Positions 1-5,067 of a DNA stretch of 6,343 nt are shown in pieces (position 1 is the first letter of the stretch; each line of letters opens with the position of its first letter). The stretch is taken from assembly GCA_015654965.1 (NCBI GenBank), contig JAATGD010000024.1, positions 1 to 6,343 on the forward strand, given 5' to 3'. This DNA comes from Hyphomicrobiales bacterium (GTDB lineage: Bacteria > Pseudomonadota > Alphaproteobacteria > Rhizobiales > Rhizobiaceae). The notes beneath the pieces are model-generated. The model had not been told where the DNA came from. It saw only the letters and a list, made by a program, of their open reading frames with translations, and made no database searches. A program made the translations under genes and the position numbers.

Positions 1-261
1 CGGCCAGAAACCTTGTTCTACATCGACCCGCCATATTGGGGGACAGAGGACTATTACGGCAAGGAACTGTTCAGCCGCGACCAATATGAAGTGATGGCCG
101 AACGGCTGGCGCGCATTAAAGGCCGGTTCATCCTGTCGATCAATGATGTGCCAGAGATTCGCTCGATCTTCTCCGCCTTCGACATTGAGGACGTGGCGCT
201 TACCTATACGGCGGCTGGCGGCAACGGGAAGACAGTGCGCGAAGTGATAATCAGCAATTGA
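1..261 (+). CDS. D12-class DNA adenine N6-methyltransferase, C-terminal part (5' end outside window)
   Basis: The reading frame is open from base 1 and ends at TGA 259-261, giving 86 residues of a protein that begins to the left of the window. The visible N-terminal stretch reads FYIDPPYWG; DPPY (residues 9-12 of the visible frame) is the catalytic motif IV of Dam/DpnM-type (D12 class) adenine methyltransferases, which transfer a methyl group from S-adenosylmethionine to N6 of adenine in DNA. Downstream are GRFILSINDVPEIR and a C-terminal VREVIISN, which look to me like the normal end of phage-type members of this family, so the 3' end appears intact. Family members are about 250-300 residues, so roughly two thirds is missing from view. 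Its place beside an integrase remnant suggests a prophage or island gene rather than a chromosomal cell-cycle methylase. The target site cannot be read from this fragment. Confidence 0.85.
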   Translation, partial: RPETLFYIDPPYWGTEDYYGKELFSRDQYEVMAERLARIKGRFILSINDVPEIRSIFSAFDIEDVALTYTAAGGNGKTVREVIISN

Positions 262-274
262 GGATGATCGGTTC

Positions 275-314
275 GGCGTTAGCGGTTTTATCTTTTTGTC
301 CAGAAGCTAACGCC
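275..314. repeat. Perfect 9-bp inverted repeat downstream of the methylase gene
   Basis: GGCGTTAGC at 275-283 is the exact reverse complement of GCTAACGCC at 306-314, with 22 bp between the arms. It starts 13 bp after the methylase stop codon. The spacer holds a T-run (293-297), but no T-run follows the right arm, so it is not a standard intrinsic terminator for the methylase. It could be a recombinase or regulator binding site, or an element end; the sequence does not decide between these. Confidence 0.6.
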
Positions 315-330
315 AGTCTGTCCAGAAGCT
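297..330. repeat. 12-bp direct repeat, two copies 22 bp apart
   Basis: TGTCCAGAAGCT occurs at 297-308 and again at 319-330, with identical sequence and a spacing of 22 bp, about two helical turns. The first copy overlaps the right arm of the inverted repeat at 306-314; the second abuts the point where integrase similarity begins. Two same-face copies with nearby dyad symmetry resemble accessory sites bound by a recombinase or regulator, but this is inference. Confidence 0.6.
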
Positions 331-335
331 GCCGC

Positions 336-538
336 CGCGCCACACATATCGTGGCAACGATTCTCCATGAAATAGGCAAGGATCACGAGATGATCGCGGC
401 CATGCTCGGCCACAAAACTGAAGCCATGGCGAAGCACTATTCACGCCGTGCAGATATGGCAAATTAATGTCGGCAACCGTGACGGATTTAGACGCGGAAA
501 TGAACAGGCGAAGAACAAAAACTGTCAAACCTGCCTGA
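336..538 (+). pseudogene. Tyrosine recombinase (integrase) C-terminal remnant, truncated and frameshifted
   Basis: The frame ending at TAA 465-467 contains the C-terminal end of a tyrosine recombinase catalytic domain: VATILHEIG, then MLGHKTEAMAKHYSRRAD, which carries the box II histidine of LGH and the nucleophile tyrosine of HYSRRA. The N-terminal domain and the first catalytic arginine are absent. Where the HxxR motif should be, the sequence reads RRATHIV, so the second arginine signature is degraded or cut at the junction. At the stop the frame shifts: an ATG at 467-469, overlapping the TAA, opens a second frame ending at TGA 536-538 and encoding MSATVTDLDAEMNRR and KTVKPA, which looks like the ordinary basic tail of such integrases. 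The gene is therefore truncated at its 5' side and broken by a frameshift near the end, and is very unlikely to be active. It probably catalysed integration of an element at the neighbouring tRNA-Phe gene. Confidence 0.78.
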
Positions 539-610
539 AAAAAGCGTCAAACTTGATTGGATTGAGAAATGAACCAAGCCAGAAACGATAATTTTATTAA
601 GAACTTAGAG

Positions 611-686
611 TGGTGCCCGGAGGCGGATTCGAACCACCGACACGCGGATTTTCAATCCGCTGCTCTACCAACTGAGCTATCCGGGC
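611..686 (-). tRNA. tRNA-Phe (anticodon GAA)
   Basis: Read on the minus strand, this gives a complete 76-nt cloverleaf. The acceptor stem GCCCGGA pairs with TCCGGGC, and the D-arm contains AGCTCAGTTGGTAGAGC. The anticodon stem GCGGA/TCCGC has loop TTGAAAA with GAA at 651-653, and the T-arm contains GGTTCGAATCC. The CCA end is encoded at 611-613. It decodes UUC/UUU. The 3' end faces the integrase remnant, whose last codon is 72 bp away. That 72-bp stretch (539-610) is AT-rich, with no gene and no clear intrinsic terminator for the tRNA. Confidence 0.97.
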
Positions 687-747
687 ATCCTGTGACAGAC
701 ACTCGGTCTGCCGCGTGGCGGTTTTGATTGCCGCTGGAAGTGGGTGG

Positions 748-775
748 GTTATAGCATTAAATTTCGCCCTGTCCA
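748..775 (-). promoter_or_regulatory. Probable promoter of tRNA-Phe
   Basis: On the minus strand there is a -35-like TGGACA (770-775), a 16-bp AT-rich spacer, and a -10-like TATAAC (748-753) preceded by GC. Transcription would begin near 740 and give a leader of about 55 nt before the mature tRNA 5' end at 686. It is the best sigma-70-type match in the 172-bp gap between yacG and the tRNA gene. The call is by eye only. Confidence 0.5.
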
Positions 776-812
776 GCACCCTCTCGCATTTTTTGCAAGC
801 TTTTCTAAAATC

Positions 813-841
813 TTCCCTAATGATCTGATTTCAATAGGGAA
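813..841 (-). terminator. Possible weak terminator after yacG
   Basis: TTCCCTA (835-841 on the minus strand) pairs perfectly with TAGGGAA (813-819), with a 15-nt loop, starting 17 nt after the yacG stop. The stem is followed on the minus strand by GATTTTAG, a short T-run. The long loop and modest stem make this a weak candidate, but nothing better lies between yacG and the tRNA promoter. Confidence 0.3.
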
Positions 842-858
842 ACAGCGCCCAAAAAGGC

Positions 859-1074
859 TCAGTTATCGCTCTCTTCTTCCTCATCAATTGGTTTTCCGGG
901 AATAACGTAACTGCCAGAAAGCCAGCGATTGAGATCAATGCTTTTGCAGCGCGGCGAACAGAAGGGATAGGCATCACGCCTCGAGGGCTTACCGCATTCC
1001 GGGCAAGGCCGCGTTGGACGCAGCGGCGTCACCTTGGCACCACTTGCTGCGGATATGTCCTTCTTGGCGTTCAT
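859..1074 (-). CDS. yacG: DNA gyrase inhibitor YacG (zinc-binding, UPF0243)
   Basis: The protein is 71 residues. It carries a four-cysteine zinc site, C24-x2-C27-x11-C39-x3-C43, inside RPCPECGKPSRRDAYPFCS, followed by SIDLNRWLSGSYVIPG; this matches the short YacG family (E. coli protein about 65 residues). In E. coli, YacG binds GyrB and blocks DNA binding by gyrase. The C-terminal tail is acidic (DEEEES), typical of the family. I chose the ATG at 1072-1074 because MNAKK precedes the zinc motif at the usual distance; the same frame is open further upstream but runs into maf. The start lies 8 bp after the maf stop, so yacG is probably the last gene of an infA-maf-yacG transcript and translationally coupled to maf. 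No strong ribosome binding site is visible; GGAAAGG lies about 13 nt upstream. The role in this organism is inferred from the family. Confidence 0.92.
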   Translation of the reverse strand: MNAKKDISAASGAKVTPLRPTRPCPECGKPSRRDAYPFCSPRCKSIDLNRWLSGSYVIPGKPIDEEEESDN

Positions 1075-1082
1075 ATCGGCGC

Positions 1083-1730
1083 TCAAACCTTTCCGTTGTT
1101 CCAGTTGGAGTAAACCGGATAGCCGGCATCGTTCAGGATTGTGACCGTTTCCTGCAAAGGCAGGCCAACCACATTGCTGTAAGAACCCACAAGTCGCACG
1201 ATAAAACTGCCCGCAAAGCCCTGAATGGCATAACCACCCGCCTTGCCGCGCCATTCGCCGGACGCGAGATAAGCGTCGATCTGTTCACGCGAAAGCTGAT
1301 CGAAACAGAGCCGCGTTTCCACCAGAATCTGGCGCAGATTGCCATTGGGAAGCGCGAGGCAGACAGAAGTGAACACCTTGTGCGTGCGTCCCGAAAGGAG
1401 AAGCAGGCATGAGCGGGCTTCCTCAAGCGTCTCCGCCTTGGGCAAGATACGTCGCCCAACCGCCACCACCGTATCGGCGGCAAGAATGAGCGGCGTTGCA
1501 AAACGCGTGTCACCTTGCAGCAAATCCTGCGCTTTAAAGGCTTTTTCACGTGCCAGACGGCGTGCCAGAACGCGTGGAAGCTCGCCCGGCTGTGGCGTCT
1601 CGTCGATATCCGCAGGCTGGATATGGTCCGGCGTAATGCCCGCCTGCCCCAGCAATTCGATCCTCCGCGGAGAGCCGGAAGCCAGAACCAGCTTTTTTTG
1701 CGAGGGGGTCGTCGACACGGATACTTGCAT
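1083..1730 (-). CDS. maf: Maf family nucleoside triphosphate pyrophosphatase
   Basis: The protein is 215 residues, a full-length Maf/HAM1-fold protein. It shows the N-terminal LVLASGSPRRIELL (residues 14-27), the ARREK-type segment LAREKA (59-64), the catalytic aspartate in LAADTVV (D86), GRTHKVFTSV (114-123), and GEWRGKAGGYAIQG (158-171). The GGYAIQG form is typical of YhdE-type members, which hydrolyse dTTP, UTP and modified pyrimidine nucleotides to the monophosphate and pyrophosphate and so act as house-cleaning enzymes in the cytoplasm. The N-terminal 13 residues before the SGSPRR strand are slightly longer than in many homologues. The ATG at 1728-1730 has no convincing ribosome binding site and lies 13 bp after the infA stop, so coupling to infA is likely; a GTG four codons further in is an alternative start. 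Substrate range is inferred, not visible. Confidence 0.93.
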   Translation of the reverse strand: MQVSVSTTPSQKKLVLASGSPRRIELLGQAGITPDHIQPADIDETPQPGELPRVLARRLAREKAFKAQDLLQGDTRFATPLILAADTVVAVGRRILPKAETLEEARSCLLLLSGRTHKVFTSVCLALPNGNLRQILVETRLCFDQLSREQIDAYLASGEWRGKAGGYAIQGFAGSFIVRLVGSYSNVVGLPLQETVTILNDAGYPVYSNWNNGKV

Positions 1731-1743
1731 TGCAGAGGTCAGA

Positions 1744-1962
1744 TTACTTGAAGCGGTAGGTGATGCGACCCTTGGTCAGATCGTAAGGGGTCATTTCGAC
1801 CAGAACCTTGTCACCCGACAACACGCGAATGCGGTTCTTGCGCATGCGGCCAGCCGTATGAGCAATAATTTCATGTTCGTTTTCAAGCTTCACGCGGAAC
1901 ATTGCATTGGGCAGCAGTTCGGTCACAACGCCGGGAAACTCAAGGACTTCTTCTTTCGCCAT
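1744..1962 (-). CDS. infA: Translation initiation factor IF-1
   Basis: The protein is 72 residues, exactly the usual IF-1 length, beginning MAKEEVLEFPGVVTELLPNA and ending MTPYDLTKGRITYRFK. It is a single S1/OB-fold RNA-binding domain, with the conserved HTAGRMRKNRIRVLSGDKV segment at residues 35-53. IF-1 binds the A site of the 30S subunit and works with IF-2 and IF-3 at translation start. The frame is open upstream to an ATG at 2014-2016, which would add 18 residues (MIKPCAFSGAYQESYRYR). I rejected that start because family members begin MAKEE, and because ACAGGT (revcomp of 1967-1972) places an AGG about 7 nt before the ATG at 1960-1962. It heads a tight cluster with maf and yacG downstream. 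Confidence 0.98.
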   Translation of the reverse strand: MAKEEVLEFPGVVTELLPNAMFRVKLENEHEIIAHTAGRMRKNRIRVLSGDKVLVEMTPYDLTKGRITYRFK

Positions 1963-1987
1963 TCGATACCTGTAGCTTTCTTGATAA

Positions 1988-2003
1988 GCGCCCGAAAAGG
2001 CGC
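1988..2003 (-). promoter_or_regulatory. Small hairpin in the infA leader
   Basis: On the minus strand GCGCC-TTTTCG-GGCGC forms a 5-bp all-GC stem with a 6-nt loop, 25 nt before the infA start codon and about 15 nt before its ribosome binding site. It is followed by TTATC rather than a T-run, so it is not an obvious terminator. A role in mRNA stability or translation control is possible but unproven. Confidence 0.3.
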
Positions 2004-2057
2004 AGGGTTTGATCATGGCGTCCCCAAACGGACACCAGAGTCTGAATTTGCGCGGAA

Positions 2058-2084
2058 CCTATATGATTAGACGGCGTTTGTGAA
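2058..2084 (-). promoter_or_regulatory. Possible infA promoter
   Basis: On the minus strand, TTCACA (2079-2084) and TATAGG (2058-2063) lie 15 bp apart in the 140-bp gap between the phosphatase gene and infA. The spacer is short and the match is moderate. A 10-bp perfect palindrome, CGGAATTCCG, lies just upstream at 2088-2097. An internal promoter is expected here because the gap is far larger than the 5-13 bp spacings elsewhere in the cluster. Confidence 0.3.
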
Positions 2085-2102
2085 CACCGGAATTCCGCCA
2101 TC

Positions 2103-2585
2103 TTATGCAGGGCTGAAACGCGTGATGATCTGCTGGCGTAATCGCTCGCGCACATCGCGATAGGCACCCATGATCTGATCGCGACTGCCGGTCACAAGGG
2201 TCGGGTCGGGGGTCGGCCAATATTCGACATCGACGGAGAAGCCGCGCATCCGCTCCAGCACCGTGTGATGGGCAAGCGGGGTCAGGGTGACGATCAGGTC
2301 GAAATAGCCGTCAGCCAGTTCTTCGAGGCCTCTGGGCTGGCGGTTATCGAGCGACAGGCCCTCTTCTGTCAGCACCGCATCGACAAAGGGATCGCGTTCA
2401 CCGCGCATGACGCCTGCGGACGCCACATAGATATTGGGTGGCAACAGCTTTCTTGCAAGCAGTTCGGCAATCGGCGAGCGGATCGCATTATTGCCGCAGA
2501 CGAACAGCAGCGATGACGGCAGCCATGTTTTGCCAGAAACCACGTTGTCCGCACTTCCCGCAGCGGTGGATGTTTCGACCATCAT
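2103..2585 (-). CDS. Low-molecular-weight protein-tyrosine-phosphatase-like protein
   Basis: The protein is 160 residues. It has the LMW-PTP layout: hydrophobic strand SLLFV, then the P-loop C30-GNNAI-R36-S (CX5RS), helix PIAELLARKL, VASAGV, and near the C-terminus a DP motif (PTPDP, D127) that supplies the general acid in this family. The P-loop differs from the classic CLGNICRS: the usual glycine is Asn and the second cysteine is Ile. Family enzymes dephosphorylate phosphotyrosine; related folds reduce arsenate, and the true substrate here is unknown. About 23 residues precede the core strand, poorly conserved in appearance. The start is uncertain: a TTG at 2601-2603 overlaps the upstream stop, and ATGs lie at 2583-2585 and 2580-2582 just after a GAGGGGG sequence that includes the upstream TGA. 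The gene starts 5 bp after the UPF0262 stop, so translational coupling is likely. Catalytic residues are seen; function is inferred. Confidence 0.85.
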   Translation of the reverse strand: MMVETSTAAGSADNVVSGKTWLPSSLLFVCGNNAIRSPIAELLARKLLPPNIYVASAGVMRGERDPFVDAVLTEEGLSLDNRQPRGLEELADGYFDLIVTLTPLAHHTVLERMRGFSVDVEYWPTPDPTLVTGSRDQIMGAYRDVRERLRQQIITRFSPA

Positions 2586-2590
2586 CCCCC

Positions 2591-3073
2591 TCACCCGCGC
2601 CAATGCAGCACACAGACGAGCGTGAAAAGCCGCCTTGCCGTATTGAAATCGACCTCGATCTTGCCTTTCAACCGCGTTTGCAGGGTTTGCGATCCTTCAT
2701 TATGCAAGCCCCGCCGCCCCATATCGATGGCTTCGATCTTGCTGGGAGATGCCGAGCGGATGGCCTCGTAATAGCTTTCGCAGATCAGGAAATAATCGCG
2801 CACGATGCGTCTGAGCGGGGTCAGCGAGAGAATATGCGTTGCGACCTGATCGCCATTCTCGCGCGTGATCACGAAAATAAGCCGCGATTCCAGCAGGGAA
2901 AGCCTGAGCTTGTATGGACCGCCTGCCACATCGCCAATGGGGTGAAAGGCGTTTTCCTCGATCAGGTCGAAAATGGCGACCGCGCGTTCATGCTCGACGT
3001 CAGGTGTCGAGCGCCCGATGGATTCATCAAGCTCCACATCGACAAGTCGGGCATTGGGAACGCCAGCGGTCAT
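2591..3073 (-). CDS. UPF0262 family protein, function unknown
   Basis: The protein is 160 residues, the usual size for UPF0262, a family found in alphaproteobacteria directly downstream of hisD. The most recognisable part is the C-terminal third, IDMGRRGLHNEGSQTLQ at residues 116-132 followed by a run ending RRLFTLVCVLHWRG (147-160). The middle contains a beta-rich YKLRLSLLESRLIFVIT segment (54-70). No signal peptide, transmembrane segment or catalytic motif is evident, so a soluble cytoplasmic protein is likely. The ATG at 3071-3073 has a good ribosome binding site (GAGG) that overlaps the hisD stop codon 6 bp upstream, which indicates coupled translation with hisD. I cannot assign a function; association with histidine synthesis is only by position. 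Confidence 0.9.
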   Translation of the reverse strand: MTAGVPNARLVDVELDESIGRSTPDVEHERAVAIFDLIEENAFHPIGDVAGGPYKLRLSLLESRLIFVITRENGDQVATHILSLTPLRRIVRDYFLICESYYEAIRSASPSKIEAIDMGRRGLHNEGSQTLQTRLKGKIEVDFNTARRLFTLVCVLHWRG

Positions 3074-3079
3074 GATGCC

Positions 3080-4372
3080 TCATAAATTGAGCCGGATGGC
3101 CACCGATTGCGCATGCGCGTCAAGCCCTTCGGCCCGCGCAATATCGATGGCCGCAGGCCCTAACGCACGCAACTGATCAGGGCCAAGCTTCAAAAGCGAG
3201 GTCCGCTTCATATAATCGAGCACCGACAGTCCGGATGAGAAACGCGCCGAACGCGCCGTCGGCAGGACGTGATTGCAGCCACCCACATAATCGCCGATCA
3301 CTTCGGGCGTATAGGCACCGATAAACACCGAACCGGCATTGCGGATTTTCGGCAGCAGTGCTTCGGGGTCGGCGGTTGCGATTTCCAGATGCTCGGCGGC
3401 AATACGGTTGGCAAGCGGCACGGCTGCTTCAAAATCCTCGACCAGAATAACGGCACCGAAATCGCGCCAGCTTGCAGCCGCCGTATCAACACGCGGCAGG
3501 GTTTTCAATTGCCGCTCGACCGCATCCACGACTGACTGCGCGAAGGTCGCGTCATCGGTCATCATGATGGATTGCGCCGCCGTGTCATGCTCGGCCTGCG
3601 CCAGAATATCGGCAGCAATCCAGTCGGGATTGTTGTCCTTATCCGCCATCACCAGTACTTCGGAGGGACCGGCGATCATGTCGATGCCGACCGTGCCGAA
3701 CACGATGCGTTTGGCGGCCGCGACATAGGCATTGCCCGGACCGACGATCTTTGCGACCGGCGCAATAGTCTGCGTGCCATAGGCCAGCGCTGCCACCGCC
3801 TGCGCTCCGCCAACGCGATAGATTTCCGACACACCGGCAAGGCGGGCCGCCACCAGCACCAGCGGATTGAGAATGCCGTCGGGCGAAGGCACCACCATGA
3901 CAATCCGCTCGACGCCCGCAACCTTGGCCGGCACCGCATTCATCAAGACCGAGCTGGGATAGCTTGCCGTGCCGCCGGGAACATAAAGCCCGACCGCCTC
4001 GATTGCCGTCCAGCGCGAGCCAAGTTCCACGCCAAGCGTATCGGTATAACGATCATCTTTCGGCACTTGCCGCGCATGGTGTTTTTCGATGCGGTCATGC
4101 GCCAGTTTCAAGGCTTCAATGGTCGATGCAGGCGCATTCTCAAAAGCCGCATCAATCTCCGCCTCGGTAATGGCAATGCCGGTCTTTTCCAGATCGATAC
4201 GGTCGAAACGGCGCGAATAATCGATCAGCGCCGCATCACCTTCGCGACGCACACGCTCGACGATTTCACGCGCCGCACGGTCGACATCTTCCGAAACCTC
4301 ACGCTTGCCGGTAAGTAAAGTGACAAAATTCTGTTCAAAATCCGGGTCGGTTTGCCTGAGCGTCGTAACCAC
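3080..4372 (-). CDS. hisD: Histidinol dehydrogenase
   Basis: The protein is 430 residues and full length. HisD catalyses the last two steps of histidine synthesis, oxidising L-histidinol to L-histidine via the aldehyde with two NAD+, as a zinc-dependent cytoplasmic dimer. All key residues known from E. coli HisD are visible, shifted by about one: zinc ligands Q259 and H262 (LAQAEHD), D361 (VIGDYVGG) and H420 (DAHAQSV), and the catalytic pair E327-H328 (IAAEHLE), with H368 in CNHVLPT. The GLYVPGG (128-134) and GPGNAYVAAAK (211-221) signatures are also present. I chose the GTG start at 4370-4372 because GAAGGAA (4379-4385 on the minus strand) lies 6 nt upstream and MVTTLRQTDP looks like the Brucella-group N-terminus from memory. 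A hairpin sits just ahead of the ribosome binding site. UPF0262 and the phosphatase follow with 5-6 bp gaps, probably in the same transcript. No other his gene is in the window. Confidence 0.98.
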   Translation of the reverse strand: MVTTLRQTDPDFEQNFVTLLTGKREVSEDVDRAAREIVERVRREGDAALIDYSRRFDRIDLEKTGIAITEAEIDAAFENAPASTIEALKLAHDRIEKHHARQVPKDDRYTDTLGVELGSRWTAIEAVGLYVPGGTASYPSSVLMNAVPAKVAGVERIVMVVPSPDGILNPLVLVAARLAGVSEIYRVGGAQAVAALAYGTQTIAPVAKIVGPGNAYVAAAKRIVFGTVGIDMIAGPSEVLVMADKDNNPDWIAADILAQAEHDTAAQSIMMTDDATFAQSVVDAVERQLKTLPRVDTAAASWRDFGAVILVEDFEAAVPLANRIAAEHLEIATADPEALLPKIRNAGSVFIGAYTPEVIGDYVGGCNHVLPTARSARFSSGLSVLDYMKRTSLLKLGPDQLRALGPAAIDIARAEGLDAHAQSVAIRLNL

Positions 4373-4391
4373 GCTTTATTCCTTCAATAAT

Positions 4392-4418
4392 CTTAATTGG
4401 GCAACAGTCCCAATTAAG
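4392..4418 (-). promoter_or_regulatory. Perfect hairpin in the hisD leader
   Basis: CTTAATTGGG (4409-4418 read on the minus strand) pairs exactly with CCCAATTAAG (4392-4401); the stem is 10 bp with a 7-nt loop, ending only 6 bp before the hisD ribosome binding site. On the minus strand it is followed by ATTATTGAAGG, not a run of T, so a classical intrinsic terminator is less likely than an operator, a translation-modulating hairpin, or a weak terminator after the DUF2948 gene. No His-rich leader peptide is present in the 111-bp gap 4373-4483. Confidence 0.5.
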
Positions 4419-4483
4419 CAATCATCCTGATGAGGCCCTTGTCCCCTATGATAACAGAGATGGGGCGCTGCGCGTGAGCACAA

Positions 4484-4924
4484 TCAGACGCCGTGACGCG
4501 GGAGAGATTGCGTTTCCCATGCAGCACCCAGATCGGTCAGTTGCGCTTCGATACATTCGGACGAAAGGCGAAGAGTGGCATTGGCGGAGAAAATCAGCTC
4601 GATTGTGCCTGCGGGCGCCTCACCCGGCACAAAGCGAATGGAAAGCAGCGAGAGAACCTCGTCAGATTTCTGCTGGTCGATGCCGTTTGCCTGCACCGCG
4701 CTGACACGATTGAAATGCAACATTGCCCTGCGGCGCTGATATTGCGGCTTGCGGAACAGTTTCGGCTTGGACTTTTCCCAGACAAAGCGATTGAGGATGA
4801 GCACAAAGCGCTTTTCCGGCGCAAGATATTGTAGATCGGAGACTTTGAGGACCGCATCCTGAAGATGGGCGGACAGGACCTGCAAATCCTCTTCATCCAA
4901 CGCCACAAGCTTCAACATATCCAT
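4484..4924 (-). CDS. DUF2948 family protein, function unknown
   Basis: The protein is 146 residues from the ATG at 4922-4924, beginning MDMLKLVALDEEDLQVLSAH. This resembles the DUF2948 family that sits between murA and hisD in Rhizobiales. Recognisable segments are KRFVLILNRFVWE (38-50), the basic RRRAMLHFNRVSAVQ (64-78), and LSLLSIRFVPGEAPAGTIEL (91-110), which alternates like beta strands; this pattern suggests a compact alpha/beta soluble protein. There is no signal peptide, membrane segment or catalytic motif. The start is uncertain: a GTG at 4931-4933 would add three residues and an ATG at 4916-4918 would remove two; none has a strong ribosome binding site. It is separated from murA by two hairpins and from hisD by a third, so it may be a single-gene unit or read through into hisD. 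No function is assigned. Confidence 0.85.
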   Translation of the reverse strand: MDMLKLVALDEEDLQVLSAHLQDAVLKVSDLQYLAPEKRFVLILNRFVWEKSKPKLFRKPQYQRRRAMLHFNRVSAVQANGIDQQKSDEVLSLLSIRFVPGEAPAGTIELIFSANATLRLSSECIEAQLTDLGAAWETQSLPRHGV

Positions 4925-4967
4925 GGTTCGCACCGATTTCTGTCATTTTCGATCAGGTCCGATTGCA

Positions 4968-4997
4968 TCGAAAGCCTGAACACCCATTGCCTGACAA
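4968..4997 (-). promoter_or_regulatory. Weak candidate promoter for the DUF2948-hisD region
   Basis: Minus-strand TTGTCA (4992-4997) is a good -35 match; 18 bp further on, TTTCGA (4968-4973) is a poor -10. It lies between the probable murA terminator and the DUF2948 start, where a promoter would be expected if that terminator works. Confidence 0.2.
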
Positions 4998-5017
4998 CAA
5001 ACTTGCATGCCTGCGCG

Positions 5018-5046
5018 AAAAAATGAATAGTCTTTTCAAGACTATT
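5018..5046 (-). terminator. Probable intrinsic terminator downstream of murA
   Basis: On the minus strand AATAGTCTT (5038-5046) pairs perfectly with AAGACTATT (5026-5034) around a 3-nt loop, and the stem is followed within 2 nt by TTTTTT (5018-5023). A tight stem-loop with a U-tract is the standard Rho-independent form; the AT-rich stem makes it moderate in strength. It lies 57 bp after the murA stop codon. Confidence 0.6.
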
Positions 5047-5067
5047 GGCATCAGACCATGCAGAATG

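Noticed and set aside
597..779. 60-residue minus-strand open frame over tRNA-Phe
   Set aside because: It runs straight through the tRNA gene and its promoter region; peptides such as RIAQLVEQRIENPRVGGSNP are the familiar false translation of tRNA genes.
1963..2016. 18-residue N-terminal extension of IF-1
   Set aside because: IF-1 is about 72 residues and begins MAKEE; the ribosome binding site precedes that ATG.
1339..2070. 243-residue plus-strand open frame opposite maf and infA
   Set aside because: It is antisense to two well-supported genes; its composition is that of a reverse-complement shadow.
2438..3085. 215-residue plus-strand open frame opposite UPF0262 and the phosphatase gene
   Set aside because: It is a shadow of two recognised genes and has no family resemblance.
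3572..4318. 248-residue plus-strand open frame opposite hisD
   Set aside because: It is antisense to a full-length HisD with all catalytic residues, is rich in His/Arg as expected from the complement of GC-rich codons, and shows no recognisable domain.
4373..4483. His-leader peptide with attenuator upstream of hisD
   Set aside because: The minus strand of this gap has no short frame with a run of His codons; the only short frame I found, GTG to TAG, encodes no histidine.
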